From contig JADIYM010000005.1 of NCBI GenBank assembly GCA_016705245.1, positions 248,001-312,000 of the forward strand: a stretch of 64,000 nt of DNA, read 5' to 3'. This document shows positions 24,705-34,776 of the stretch, piece by piece. The DNA is from Blastocatellia bacterium (GTDB lineage: Bacteria; Acidobacteriota; Blastocatellia; UBA7656; JADIYM01). A program made the translations under genes and the position numbers. Position 1 is the stretch's first letter, and each line of letters begins with the position of its first letter. The notes beneath the pieces are model-generated. The model ran no database searches. It worked only from the letters and a program-made list of their open reading frames with translations, and had not been told where the DNA came from.

Positions 24705-25370
24705 TCACTTCAGTTCGATCTCGACGAGCACACCCTTCTGCGTCCCACGGTTGGTGAGCCCGTGCGTGACGCGCGAATCCACCCAGTGCAGGTCGCCGGC
24801 TTTGACGGAACGGTCGATCGGGGAGCCGTCCGGCCCCACCGTGCGCAGGTCCATGTCGGTTGCGGCCACGATCACGTACGGCCTCGCGTGCGTGTGAAGC
24901 GCGGTCGAGGCGCCTGGCGCGAGTTCGTAACGGTATCCGCGCATTTTCGGGTTTTCGGCCGCGGGCGGCACGAGAGCTTCGGTGGGGTCGCCCGGCGGCC
25001 GGCTCAGGATCTGCACGTCGATGACGTCGAAGACGGTGTGGCCGACGTTGAGGACGCGGTGTGTGAAGCTCCTGGATTCGTTGTCGCGGGCCGAGACGCC
25101 GCCGGGTTCGGCGGTCTCGGCGGGCCGCAAGGGCTCACCCAGGGGTTGCTGCGCCACGGTGGCGTTGCTAAGCCGGACGGCCACGTCGTTACGCGAGTGG
25201 GTGTGCGTCACGGTAGCCTGGCCCGGCTGCAGCGTGACGCGGAACGCCTGCACGTATTCGTTCTTGAAAACGGTCTTGTGGTCGGGCGCCTCCTCGACGG
25301 GAACTGGCGCGTCCTGAACTGGCCACAGGCCGGCGACGGCAATTATCGAAGCGAGGAGAATCGTTTTCAC
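24705..25370 (-). CDS. Secreted cupin-domain protein
   Basis: 221 residues from a GTG at 25370 that begins a signal peptide (TILLASIIAVAGLW). Two cupin-like halves are visible: FRVTLQPGQATVTHTHSRNDVAVRL and YELAPGASTALHTHARPYVIVA, each with an HTH-x(n) metal-binding-type histidine pair, ending DLHWVDSRVTHGLTN. Probably a periplasmic bicupin; substrate unknown. An upstream in-frame ATG exists but would disrupt the signal peptide. No clear Shine-Dalgarno is visible. It is convergent with the kinase gene; the 128 bp between them shows nothing notable. Confidence 0.75.
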   Translation of the reverse strand: MKTILLASIIAVAGLWPVQDAPVPVEEAPDHKTVFKNEYVQAFRVTLQPGQATVTHTHSRNDVAVRLSNATVAQQPLGEPLRPAETAEPGGVSARDNESRSFTHRVLNVGHTVFDVIDVQILSRPPGDPTEALVPPAAENPKMRGYRYELAPGASTALHTHARPYVIVAATDMDLRTVGPDGSPIDRSVKAGDLHWVDSRVTHGLTNRGTQKGVLVEIELK

Positions 25371-25430
25371 ACTCGGAGGATACAACGATTGCTGCCGAGG
25401 GACCGAGACCCGGACCTGCGAGCGTGTGTT

Positions 25431-25889
25431 TCTACTTCCGGCTTGGCACACTAGCCGGCTCTCCCGCCTCGTCAAGTCGCCGAAGCTTCATGTAGGAGAC
25501 ACGGGCCTTGGGTGCTCGCTCCTCGGTCTCGACGCTGATGCATTGAAAAGCGACCGTGCTGCCCTTGGGCAATTCGTCGAGACGTTTGTGTTCCAGGAAC
25601 TGCGGAGACTCGCGAGCTGGGAGGACGAGCCGATTGCCTTCTCGCACTACCGGGACAAGGACGGCGTGGAAGTCGACATCGTCCTCGAACGCGGGTCACG
25701 TGAGCTTGCGGGTGTCGAGGTCAAGGCGGGCGCAACGGTCACCAGTTCGGACTTCGCGGATTGCGAAGACTGCGCGAAGTTGCGCCAGATCGGTTTCGAT
25801 CGGGCGTGTTGCTTTACGACGGAGAGACGATCGCCGGATTTGGGGGCGACATGTTTGCCGTCGCGATTCGATCGCTCTGGGAGTTGTAG
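25431..25889 (+). pseudogene. Remnant of AAA ATPase with DUF4143 (C-terminal fragment, frameshifted)
   Basis: Only the DUF4143 end of this two-domain family is left: KLHVGDTGLGCSLLGLD, LGQFVETFVFQELRRLAS, FSHYRDKDGVEVDIVLERG and AGVEVKAGATVTSSDF. The N-terminal AAA+ ATPase domain is absent. Near 25795 the frame shifts by one; the rest (SGVLLYDGETIAGFGG, AVAIRSLWEL, stop at 25889) is read in the other frame. The fragment therefore looks dead whatever the frameshift means. Confidence 0.8.
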
Positions 25890-25947
25890 TCGAACGCCAT
25901 TGGAAGCTGCGTGCCAGATGAATCCACGCAAGGAATTACAGAATCCT

Positions 25948-26142
25948 CTAACACACTTGGATTTTCTCGAGCGAGGCGCAATGTTCCGGTTGGACGGAGG
26001 GCGCGGGAGGCGCCTGCGATTTCGGACTCGCGCAAGAGATGGACAGGGCGACTGCCGCTGCCACGGGCAGCGCGAGCCACGGCTTCCGACACGAGCTCTC
26101 ACCAGGTGCCGGCGCACGACGAGCCTTTGAGGTGCAGCGCAT
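25948..26142 (-). CDS. Possible small lipoprotein
   Basis: 64 residues, or fewer from an internal start. A hydrophobic helix (WLALPVAAAVALSI) ends in a convincing lipobox SISCAS, followed by a Pro/Ser-rich tail with one more cysteine. Nothing else supports it; it lies in a gene-poor, decayed stretch and may be a fragment. Confidence 0.35.
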   Translation of the reverse strand: MRCTSKARRAPAPGESSCRKPWLALPVAAAVALSISCASPKSQAPPAPSVQPEHCASLEKIQVC

Positions 26143-26308
26143 CCGGTTCGATTCGACACCGCGACACGGCGAAAGGTTTCAACCGGCGCTCGTCTGAGCG
26201 GACGACCGGCAAGGAACCGCTGTGTTCGTGCGAAGCAGCGGGCGGGTCGCGCGTTTGGCGGCTCCCCGTTGCGGACGCGCACGCTGCAGGCGCAGAATCG
26301 GCGTGCCG

Positions 26309-28515
26309 ATGAACGGAAAAGCCACACGTGCCTCGATCGATCTGCCGCGTGTCTTGACGCGTATCGCCGTCGGCCTTTCGCTCGCGCTTTCCGTCATGCT
26401 CTCCGGCTGGATGCCAGTACGCGCCACGGGGGACGACGATCTCGGTCAACTGCCTCCACAAATTCAGCGATCGGCGCGGCACTTTGAGCTGCCGTTCGCT
26501 GTCCCGCCGTCCGAGTCTTCGTTCGGCAAAGCCGAAGCGGGACGGAAGATCAAGAAGCTCAAGCGCCTTGACGTCCAGGCGACCGATATTGCGTATTCGG
26601 CATCGACGGACGAGCTCTTTCTGACCATCGCGTCGAACTCGAACCTGCATCCGAATTCCCTGATCGCCGTCCGGCCAAAGTCCCGGAAGGTTCTGCGCGT
26701 CATCCCGGTCGGGACGAATCCCAGGTCTCTGGCGCTTTCGGAAGCCGACCGCACGGCCCACGTCCTCGTCGACGGCGAGAGGATCCAACGGGTCGATCTA
26801 ACGCAGGGCACTGTCGTTTCGAGTTCACGCCCACGATTCCCGGCTTCAACAATCCGCTTTTGGTTGCTGCGATCGCCGTTCGGCCGGGCAGTCCCGGGAC
26901 CGTCGCGGTCTCGTTCGGTTTTCAGGGGAGCACGGGAAACGCCGGCACGGCGATCTTTGACGACGGTGTCATGCGGCCCGAGTACGTCCCTCATTTCACG
27001 GTGCGCCAACTGATCTTCGACGGGGACAATCTGTGGGCGAATAGTGCCGATTGGGGCGGCGCGTCGGCAGCCATCTTCAAGGTGAGCGTTCGTCCCGACG
27101 GTCTCCGGCTCGAGAATGGCGGTCGCGCCGTCTCTGCCGGAGACCACCGCGTGAACTATCACGGCGGCCGATTCTATTCGGACACGGGACAGATCGTTGA
27201 CGCGGCGAACTTCAAGCAGGTGGGCTGGATCCCGGGCAGAGACTGGCGTTTCGCTCTGGGATCGGCGATCGATCCGGTCGCTAACAGGATCTACTTTGCC
27301 AACGCCAGGGAGTTCTACCAGGTCATCTTCGCGTATGACATCGCGACCGAGCGCGTCGTGTCCTACTTCGATGGGACGCCATATCGACAACGAGGCGAGG
27401 TGACACGTTTGGTGGCATGTGGACCCGCCGGATTCGCCGCAATCACCGGGCTGTTTGAAGTCAGCGGACCAGTCGTTTTCTACAGCCCGAAGGTCTTCAA
27501 GGCCTATTCGCCGTTTACGCGGCCAGCGCCCGTGCCGGAGAACGGCGAGGTCCGCGTCATTGCGCTTTCGCACAATGCCTTGATCTATGACGACGTTGCC
27601 CGGAAGTTCTATGCGACGTTGGGTGGCAACGTTCCGGGCGCCGGAAGCTCTGTCGTTGAGGTGGATCCGTATTCGGGGAGCGTCGGACGGGACGTGTGGA
27701 TCGGGAGCGTTCCAGGGATCACGGCGATCTCCGACGACCGCCAGTACCTGTACGTGGCGATGTGGGGAAGCTATCAGATCAAGCGGCTGAGGCTGCCGAG
27801 CCTGTCCGAAGACATGACGTTCGACCTCTTACGGGGCTCGGTCGACACCTATGGCCCGTATCAGACGAATGCGGAGGAGATCATGCCGCTCCCCGGCAAC
27901 TCGAGGTCGATTGCCGTGCTGTTCAACGGGTACCCCTGGGCCAGAGAGCAGCTTTCGGCTGAGATCGCTGTTTACGACGATGATGTTCGCCGTCCGACGA
28001 CGACAGATTATTACCAGCCGCTTGCGGGCTCGGTCGAGTTGAGCGCCGACGGGACGACAATCTACGGGCTCAACAATCAGGACACGGGAAGTCACTTTCT
28101 CACCTACACGATCGGGCCCGCCGGCGTGTATCGGGACCAGTCGTACTACGGTGTCGGTGCCGCGTTCTTTGACGACCTGCACTGCGTTGACGGCAAGTGC
28201 TTCACCGACGTCGGGGTGATTATCGACGCGTTGACCGGCACGAGACTTGGCGTCCTGCCGTACGAGGGCGAATACGGAGCGTCATTTGCGGTCGTGCTGG
28301 ATCCGGAACGCCGGCTGGTTTATCAGGCGGTTTCGGGTCGGAACCTCGACGTCTATGCATATGACATGCAGACGCATCAGCGAGTCGCTGCGCTCTCCTT
28401 GCCGGGTATCTCGGTGAACGCCGCCGGACTCTACTTATGGGACGATGGGCGCCAGCTCGCTTTCTCGACGGGCAATGAGATTTACCTGATTCCGACAGCG
28501 CTGTTGCGACCTTGA
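26309..28515 (+). CDS. Secreted YncE/YVTN-like beta-propeller protein, one frameshift
   Basis: The ATG at 26309 begins a protein with a signal peptide (RIAVGLSLALSVMLSGW). Propeller blades follow (DIAYSASTDELFLTIASNS, LIAVRPKSRKVLRVIPVG). At about 26820 the frame changes by -1, and the second part (EFTPTIPGFNNPLLVAAIAV onward) continues to the stop at 28515, with blades such as RDVWIGSVPGITAISDDRQY. The combined product is about 735 residues. The junction VVS|EFTPT reads smoothly, pointing to a single missing base. Propellers of this type are extracytoplasmic binding or scaffold proteins. No enzymatic residues recognised. Confidence 0.7.
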
Positions 28516-28590
28516 TCCGAGCTATACAGCTGACCTTGGATCGGAATCGGTGACGAATTGTGATTATCTGTGGTCCCACTTGTCCCAAAC

Positions 28591-28620
28591 TTGCATTTGG
28601 CCGCACGTGAACTTTACGAT
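28591..28620 (+). promoter_or_regulatory. Possible sigma-70-type promoter of the toxin-antitoxin pair
   Basis: TTGCAT (28591-28596), 18-bp spacer, TACGAT (28615-28620), 40 bp before the antitoxin ATG in a locally AT-richer stretch. Sequence pattern only. Confidence 0.3.
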
Positions 28621-28660
28621 CAGTCGGTCTTGGATCAAGCGCCGCTCGCGGAGTCAGGAT

Positions 28661-28891
28661 ATGAATCTCCTTGAACGCATTGTCATTGACCCGGAAGTTT
28701 GCCACGGCAAGCCGACGCTTCGCGGATTGCGCTATCCCGTCGAGACGATTCTCGAGCTCCTGAGCTCTGGAATGACACATGACGAGATCCTTGCGGACTA
28801 TGAAGATCTCGAACTGGACGATATTCTGGCGTCACTCGCGTACGCGGCACGGGTCATTCAGACCAAGCGAATCGAACCTGCTGTGGCATGA
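28661..28891 (+). CDS. DUF433-family antitoxin
   Basis: 76 residues: IVIDPEVCHGKPTLRGLRY, VETILELLSSGMTHDEIL and ADYEDLELDDILASLAYA are diagnostic of DUF433, a helix-turn-helix antitoxin usually encoded next to a DUF5615 PIN-like protein. The short frame upstream of the ATG is not supported. The stop overlaps the next gene by ATGA, the standard coupled antitoxin-toxin arrangement. Likely binds its own promoter. Confidence 0.92.
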   Translation: MNLLERIVIDPEVCHGKPTLRGLRYPVETILELLSSGMTHDEILADYEDLELDDILASLAYAARVIQTKRIEPAVA

Positions 28892-29241
28892 AGTTCCTGG
28901 TTGACGCGCATCTGCCGCGGAGACTTGCCGCTCAGCTGCGCGATGCCGGGCACGACGCCCTGCATACGCTCGACCTTCCGGCCGGCAACCGAACCACTGA
29001 CAAGGAGATCAACGCGATCTCGGTTTCCGAGCAGCGGATTGTGGTGACGAAGGACTCAGACTTCGTCGTCAGTTTCGTATTGCACGGCCAACCGTGGAAA
29101 CTGCTTCTGGTATCGACGGGAAACATCAGCAATCGGGAACTCGAGCAGCTTGTTGCGGCCAACATCTCGGCAATCGTCGAGGGGTTTGTTGACGTCGACT
29201 ACATCGAGGTCAACCGTACCAGCATCATATTCCATCGGTGA
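28888..29241 (+). CDS. DUF5615 PIN-like toxin
   Basis: 117 residues. The acidic PIN-like pattern is MKFLVDAHLPRRLA (Asp6), DKEINAISVSE, VVTKDSDFV and STGNISNRELEQLV. These proteins are predicted ribonuclease toxins of VapC-like fold, neutralised by the DUF433 partner encoded immediately upstream. Intact and full length, in contrast to the broken genes on either side, so the pair may be the active element of this accessory stretch. Confidence 0.9.
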   Translation: MKFLVDAHLPRRLAAQLRDAGHDALHTLDLPAGNRTTDKEINAISVSEQRIVVTKDSDFVVSFVLHGQPWKLLLVSTGNISNRELEQLVAANISAIVEGFVDVDYIEVNRTSIIFHR

Positions 29242-29281
29242 CGCGCGTTCGATCTTGCGGTTGTTGTTGAGCAGGTGTTCG

Positions 29282-30959
29282 CTACGCCACGGCCGCTGCG
29301 AACAGCGCGAACAGATCACCGGGGAGCGGGTGGTCGAGTTTCCACGTGACCGACATCGGTAGCTCGCCCTCGTGCTTCACGTAGGTTGCCGGGCCGAGGA
29401 AGTAGAACGCCCGGTCCGTCGTCCGCAATCGTGCGAAGAGCATTACGCTTGTGCCCAGCTCGACGTGTCGCTGGTACCGAATGCCCGTTTCGCTATCGGC
29501 GCGTGTGACCGACTGGCTCTCCCAGTGGATCACATCGCGGCTGACGGCGTAATCGCGATATCGCGTCGTCGGCGAGAAATGTCCGACAAGACTTGTCGAG
29601 CGTGAAGGCGAATAGGTCGGCCTTCGCTTCCTTGGCCCAGTACACGCCCGTTTGCCAGGGGGCAACCTTCGCGCACTCGCAATCTCCTACGCCGAATGCC
29701 GCAAGAATCTCGATGCGCGTGTACAGAGCGTGAACGGCAAGGGGCACGTCGGGTTGGCCGATCAACGGAATTGGAACGTGGTCGATTCGCTCACCTCACG
29801 GATGGCGTGCCGGAACGTCGCGGCCGCCTGATCGAGGATTTCCTTGCGATGCGCGACGAACAGGAGCCGTGCAGGCCGAAGCTTTTCGCGCAGCCGCGCG
29901 TAGTCGAGCGCCGCCATCACGGTCTTGCCGGTTCCCGTCGCCGACACGAGAAGATTCCGGTGGTGGCCCTTCTGACGGGAGAGGGCAATCTGTTCCAGGA
30001 GCCTTTCCTGGAACGGCTCGGGGGCGCAGTTCGAGCGGGCTCAACATCACGCGATGCCCGTCGTCGTCGGGCTTCGTTGCTTCGAGGAACTGTGCGCGAT
30101 CGTAAGGAACGAAGGCGCCGCCGCTCCAGTAGCTCTCGAAGACCGCGGCGACCTTGTCGACGACGCTTGCATTGCGAGCGCTCGATACACGGACGTTCCA
30201 CTCGAGGCCGCTGACTTGCGCAGAGTGCGTCAGGTTCGACGAGCCGATGTACGCCGTCGAGAAGCCCGACTGACGATGAAACAGCCAGGCCTTCGCGTGC
30301 AGTCGCGTGCTCGTGCGGTCGTACGATACGCGGACATCGGCGCCGGCGTTCTGCAACTCGTCAAGTGCGCGAGCTTCCGTCGAACCGGTGTAGGTCGTCG
30401 TCAGCACTCGCAACTGGCGGCCCGCGCCGCAATGGGCACGGATGGCGTCGAGCATCGGCGCGATGCCGCTGCGGCGAACGAAGGCCATGACGACATCGAT
30501 CCGATCCGCCGAATGAATTTCCGTGAGGACCTGACTGCCGACGCGCGGCTCGCCGGGCGCGTTCGTGAGAAGGGTCGTGTCCAGCAGCGGGATCAGCGGA
30601 GCCGGGATCGTCTCGGGGCGACCATCGGGCAGCTTGCCGAGAATGCTGCGAAGCACGCTCGCGGGTTCGATCGGACGCTCAGGCGTCAGCGCGGCGGCAG
30701 CCCTGGGTTCGAGCTCGGTGACGATCAAATCGACGAGCCGGGCGGCGAGTGCTGTTCCGACGGCGACACGGTCCTTGTTCTCGAGAGATTCGAGGGCGCG
30801 CTCGAGGATGCGAGCGAGATGGAGAGTGATCCGGTCGGCCGCTTCGGCCTCGTGCAGTGCCGACCTGTTGGCCTCGAGCCCATCGCCAAGCGTCCCGAGC
30901 TGCGCCGAAAGCGCCTCTGTGACGAGTGTCTCGTAGAGTCCGCGTTCACTGCGGGGCAT
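29282..30959 (-). pseudogene. Broken PLD-domain / superfamily II helicase / DUF3427 gene
   Basis: Reading from 30959: an N-terminal helical part, then a phospholipase-D-like domain (LHAKAWLFHRQSG, IGSSNLTHSA). After a one-base shift in a C5 run (near 30030) comes PFQERLLEQIALSRQKGH and Walker A SATGTGKTVMAALDY, then AHRKEILDQAAATFRHAI. The remaining helicase motifs, several hundred residues, are missing. The sequence jumps to DUF3427 (AVHALYTRIEILAAFG, VYWAKEAKADLFAFTLDKS) and, after another frame change, HFSPTTRYRDYA to the stop at 29282. Intact members are associated with anti-phage or restriction-type functions. With the helicase core gone this copy cannot be functional. Confidence 0.87.
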
Positions 30960-31045
30960 GGCCGGAGAGTACACTACGGCGCGAGCATTGCCGTACCGAC
31001 GAGAGCACGATCGCTCTGGTGCTGGTTGGCGAGAGAGGAAAGGAC

Positions 31046-31435
31046 GTGAGCTCAGACGCTGACGCTTCGATCCGTCGAAAGGCAGATCCGCGGAATCCAG
31101 ACGATTGGGGCCGATTCGGGCAGGCTCGACGGCGGACGAATGTCATTGCGAATGTGGGACTGGCGCTCGTGCTCGCGATGTTGATCACGCGCGGGGTCTA
31201 TTGGATCTGGCCCCACTGGGTCCTCGTGCGAGTCTACTTCTCGATTCTCATCGGTATTCCGCCGACTCTTCTTGGCTGGCTTGCCTCCGTGTATGCCCGC
31301 AATCAGATGCGGTGTCCGTGGTGCACGCGAAGCTTCTATCCCCGAGACATGTTCGGGCGAACGGGCTCCCTGCGAGGCCTCTATACGATCAGGTGTTTGT
31401 ACTGTCGTACCGAACTACCAAGGAAGCTTCGCTGA
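31046..31435 (+). CDS. Small membrane protein with C-terminal zinc ribbon
   Basis: 129 residues from a GTG with AAAGGA just upstream. Two hydrophobic helices (VIANVGLALVLAMLITRGVY and VLVRVYFSILIGIPPTLLGW) are followed by a cytoplasmic ribbon with CPWC and CLYC. No named family. The longer open frame upstream overlaps the 5' end of the broken helicase and is not used. Confidence 0.6.
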   Translation: MSSDADASIRRKADPRNPDDWGRFGQARRRTNVIANVGLALVLAMLITRGVYWIWPHWVLVRVYFSILIGIPPTLLGWLASVYARNQMRCPWCTRSFYPRDMFGRTGSLRGLYTIRCLYCRTELPRKLR

Positions 31436-31446
31436 ACGTCCATCGA

Positions 31447-31502
31447 TTTGCACAGATCCACACAGATCAGAATCTGTACGGATCGGTGTTCACCTGTGGA
31501 TC
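31447..31502. repeat. Intergenic iterated repeat, family E (CACAGATC words)
   Basis: CACAGATC words, then an approximate inverted part ending TTCACCTGTGGATC. It fills the convergent gap and supplies the last codons and the TGA of the FAD oxidoreductase gene on the minus strand. Confidence 0.75.
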
Positions 31503-33094
31503 TTCTTCCGGTCCTTCAGGATCTCGCGGCTGGCGTTTGCGCCGGGGAGGCCGGTGACGCCGCCGCCGGGGTGCGTGCCGGCGCCGCAGAGGTAGAGGGC
31601 GTCGATCGGGGTTCGGTACTGCGCCCATCCGAGCAGCGGTCGGAAGGTCAGGAACTGATCGAGCGTCGTCTCGCCGTGCAGGATGTGGCCGCCCGTCAGG
31701 CCGTACGACGACTCGAGATCGGCAGGCGTCAGCACCTGTCGCGCGACGACGAGGTCCTTGAAGTTCGGCGCGTACGAAGAGAGCAGTTTTGTAACCGTGT
31801 CGCCGAGGGCGTCGGCGTGCGCCGACCAGTCGCCCGCCTTGAGCTTGTACGGCGCGAACTGCATCGTCACCGACATCACGTGCAAGCCCGCGGGGGCGAG
31901 CGACGGATCCGAGACCGTGGGGATCGTGCAATCGAGATACGGCTCGGGCGAGAAGTCGCCGTACTTCGACGCGTCGAAGGCCTTCTCGAGATAGTCGATG
32001 CCCGAACCGATGTGGATACGTCCCGCCAGGTGCTTGTTGCCGTCCGTCGAAGCGTGGGAAGGGGCGTGGAACGCCGGCAACCCCGAGAGCGCGTAGTTCA
32101 CCTTCGCCGTGACGCCCGCCATCCGGTAGTTGCTGATCTTGCCGGCGAAGTCGGGATCCAGATCGCCCGGATCGACGAGCTCGAGAAACGTCCGCTTCGG
32201 ATCGGCGTTCGAGACGACGGCCTTCGCCATTATCTCTTCTCCGCTCTCGAGCACGACGCCGACGGCGCGGTTGTCGCGAACGAGAATCGAAGCGACGGGC
32301 GCACCGGTCCGCACTTCGGCGCCGAACGACTTTGCCGCCGACGCGATCGCGTCCGACAGCGAGCCGAGCCCGCCGCGCACGGTCTGCGCGGGAGCGACGG
32401 CCTGTCCGTCGAGCGCGGCTTGCAGCAGAAGTGGCAGCGCCGTTCCCGCCGACCACGGACCCGCGAAACTGCCGTAGATGCCGCGTGCTGCCACCGCGGC
32501 GCGCAACAGGTCGGTCTCGAAGAACTCCGAAACGAGATCGGCGACCGCCATCGGTCCCCACCGCAGCAATCGATATGCGTCACGCTTTCCAAGTCCGCGA
32601 AAGTTCTTGCCTACCTTCAGGAACGCGATCGCGTCACCGGCCGTCGGACGATCGATCGACGGCGGCGTAGTGCGCAGTATCGGGCCGAGGACTTTTCCGA
32701 TTCGCTCGAACGCCTTCCGGAACTCGCGGTAGCCCGCGGCGTCTTTCGTCGAGAGTTTCGAGAGCTCGGTCGCCGTGCGCTCCGCATCGTCGTAGAGGCA
32801 GAAGCCGCCGCCGTTCGGATCGGGCGCGAACGCCCGCACCGCCGGCGTGATCCATTCAACGCCGTGTTTCGCGAGTCCCAGGTCTGCGATGATCTTCGGC
32901 TCGAAAGGACCGGCCGCGTGGGCGAGCGTCGGGCAACGGAATCCGGGCGCCAGTTCTTCCGTCCGCGCGGCGCCGCCAAGCGCCAGTCGAGACTCGAGCA
33001 CGAGCGGCTTCATGCCCGCCTTCGCGAGGTACGCCGCCGTGACGAGACCGTTGTGGCCGCCGCCGATGATGAGAATGTCTCGCGTGGCCGCCAT
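31490..33094 (-). CDS. Phytoene-desaturase-like (PYROXD2-type) FAD oxidoreductase, copy 1
   Basis: 534 residues. N-terminal dinucleotide fold ILIIGGGHNGLVTAAYLAKAG with GxGxxG-type spacing, then LESRLALGGAARTEE; C-terminal FAD-binding end LYLCGAGTHPGGGVTGLPGA. This CrtI/PYROXD2 family uses FAD to oxidise diverse substrates. It is paralogous to the gene just upstream (same order of motifs, for example SYGLTGGHILHGETTLDQF against FGLTEGNIFQGELSLEQL). Start ATG overlaps the stop of that gene (TGATG). Its last codons are encoded by a family E repeat. Substrate not evident; see the GcvT/Rieske genes divergent from it. Confidence 0.9.
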   Translation of the reverse strand: MAATRDILIIGGGHNGLVTAAYLAKAGMKPLVLESRLALGGAARTEELAPGFRCPTLAHAAGPFEPKIIADLGLAKHGVEWITPAVRAFAPDPNGGGFCLYDDAERTATELSKLSTKDAAGYREFRKAFERIGKVLGPILRTTPPSIDRPTAGDAIAFLKVGKNFRGLGKRDAYRLLRWGPMAVADLVSEFFETDLLRAAVAARGIYGSFAGPWSAGTALPLLLQAALDGQAVAPAQTVRGGLGSLSDAIASAAKSFGAEVRTGAPVASILVRDNRAVGVVLESGEEIMAKAVVSNADPKRTFLELVDPGDLDPDFAGKISNYRMAGVTAKVNYALSGLPAFHAPSHASTDGNKHLAGRIHIGSGIDYLEKAFDASKYGDFSPEPYLDCTIPTVSDPSLAPAGLHVMSVTMQFAPYKLKAGDWSAHADALGDTVTKLLSSYAPNFKDLVVARQVLTPADLESSYGLTGGHILHGETTLDQFLTFRPLLGWAQYRTPIDALYLCGAGTHPGGGVTGLPGANASREILKDRKKIHR

Positions 33095-34692
33095 CAGACT
33101 TTGCCCGCCTTCCAGTCCGCGAGCAGCTTGAGCGCGCTGTTGCGTCCGGGAGCGCCCATGATGCCGCCGCCGGGATGCGTCGCCGACCCGCACATGTAGA
33201 GGTTCTTGATCGGAGTCCGGTACTGCGCCCAGCCCGGCGCGGGACGCAGGAAGAAGAGCTGCTCGAGCGACAGTTCGCCCTGGAAGATGTTGCCTTCCGT
33301 CAGCCCGAAGTCGCGCTCGATATCGAGCGGCGTCAGCACCTGCCGGTGCAGGATGTGCTCGCGCAGGTTCGGCGCGTATTCAGACAGGGTGTCGATGACC
33401 GTGTCACCGAACGCCTCGCGCTGATCGTCCCACGTCGGGTCGCCGTCCCTGAGCTTGTACGGCGCGTACTGCACGAAACACGACATCACGTGTTTGCCCG
33501 GCGGCGCGAGCGAAGGATCCGTGAGCGTCGGGATGACGACATCCATGTACGGCCGGCGCGAGAAGCGGCCGTATTTCGCATCGTCGTAGGCCCGCTCCAT
33601 GTATTCGACGCTCGGCGAGATCGAGATAGCACCGCGCAGGTGCGCGCCGTGACCCGGAAGGCACGTGAACTCCGGCAGTCCGTCGAGTGCCATGTTCACC
33701 TTTCCCGACGACCCGCGGAACTTGTAGCGGTTGATGTCTTCGACGAAATCGCCCGGCAGGTGCTCGGCCCCGAGCATCTTGATGAACGTGAGCCGCGGGT
33801 CGACGCTCGAGACGACGACCCTCGCGTGGATCTCGTCGCCGTTCTTCAGGACGACGCCCGTCGCGCGGCCGTTCGCGTGCAGGATCTTCTCGATCGGAGC
33901 TTCGGTGCGGATCTCGACGCCGGCCTCGCGCGCCGCATCGGCGATTGCATTCGAGATCGCGCCGGTACCGCCGCGGGCGAAGCCCCAAGAGCGGAACGCG
34001 CCGTCGATCTCGCCCATGTAGTGGTGCAGCAGCACGTACGCCGTTCCCGGCGAGCGCACGCCGAGGAACGTTCCGATGATGCCCGACGCGGACATCGTCG
34101 CCTTGAGCACGTCGGTCTCGAACCACTGGTCGAGGAAGTCGACGGCGCTCATCGTCATGAGCTGGACCTGGTTGTATTTGTCGTCGGCCGAAAGCTTCTG
34201 GAATCGCCGTCCGAGGAACGCGAGGTCCTTGAGGCCCTTCGGTCTGAGCGACGTCGGATCGGGCGGCGTCATCTCGAGGATGGGCTTGACGAACCGGCCC
34301 ATCTCGACCATCGCCTTGCCGTATTCGTCGTAGGCCTCGGCGTCGAGCTTCGAATGGCGCGCGATCTCGCGCCGAGTCTTGCCGTGGTCGTTGACGCGCC
34401 AGAGGTAGTCCCCATTCGGCATCGGCGAAAACGTGCCGTCGAGCGGCAGGATCTCGAGGCCGTGACGGGGCAGGTCGAGCTCGCGGATGATCTCGGGCCT
34501 CAGCAGCGAAACGACGTACGAGCAGACCGAGAACTTGAATCCGGGGAAAACTTCCTCGGTCACCGCCGCTCCGCCGAGCACGTGGCGACGCTCGAGGACG
34601 AGCACCTTCTTGCCGGCTCTGGCGAGATACGCCGCTGTCGTCAGGCCGTTGTGACCGCCGCCGATGATGACGGCATCGTACTGTTGAGTCAT
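33094..34692 (-). CDS. Phytoene-desaturase-like (PYROXD2-type) FAD oxidoreductase, copy 2
   Basis: 532 residues: AVIIGGGHNGLTTAAYLAR for the ADP-binding fold, then LERRHVLGGAAVTEEVFPG, and LYMCGSATHPGGGIMGAPG at the C-terminus. Same family as the downstream gene with which it is coupled. The open frame extends far upstream but only as antisense of the aminomethyltransferase gene, so the ATG at 34692 is used. It is divergent by 84 bp from that gene, indicating a shared control region. The tandem pair could form a heteromer or act on successive substrates; that is inference. Confidence 0.91.
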   Translation of the reverse strand: MTQQYDAVIIGGGHNGLTTAAYLARAGKKVLVLERRHVLGGAAVTEEVFPGFKFSVCSYVVSLLRPEIIRELDLPRHGLEILPLDGTFSPMPNGDYLWRVNDHGKTRREIARHSKLDAEAYDEYGKAMVEMGRFVKPILEMTPPDPTSLRPKGLKDLAFLGRRFQKLSADDKYNQVQLMTMSAVDFLDQWFETDVLKATMSASGIIGTFLGVRSPGTAYVLLHHYMGEIDGAFRSWGFARGGTGAISNAIADAAREAGVEIRTEAPIEKILHANGRATGVVLKNGDEIHARVVVSSVDPRLTFIKMLGAEHLPGDFVEDINRYKFRGSSGKVNMALDGLPEFTCLPGHGAHLRGAISISPSVEYMERAYDDAKYGRFSRRPYMDVVIPTLTDPSLAPPGKHVMSCFVQYAPYKLRDGDPTWDDQREAFGDTVIDTLSEYAPNLREHILHRQVLTPLDIERDFGLTEGNIFQGELSLEQLFFLRPAPGWAQYRTPIKNLYMCGSATHPGGGIMGAPGRNSALKLLADWKAGKV

Positions 34693-34776
34693 AGGTTCGG
34701 GTGTCGTTGCTTGCTGAGGCGCCGGAAGGATACTTATACTCGGCCGCCCTGACAACTCGCGGTTGAGGTAACCCAC

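Noticed and set aside
30054..31049. Long plus-strand ORF of 331 codons
   Set aside because: Antisense to the PLD-domain gene, which has clear family motifs.
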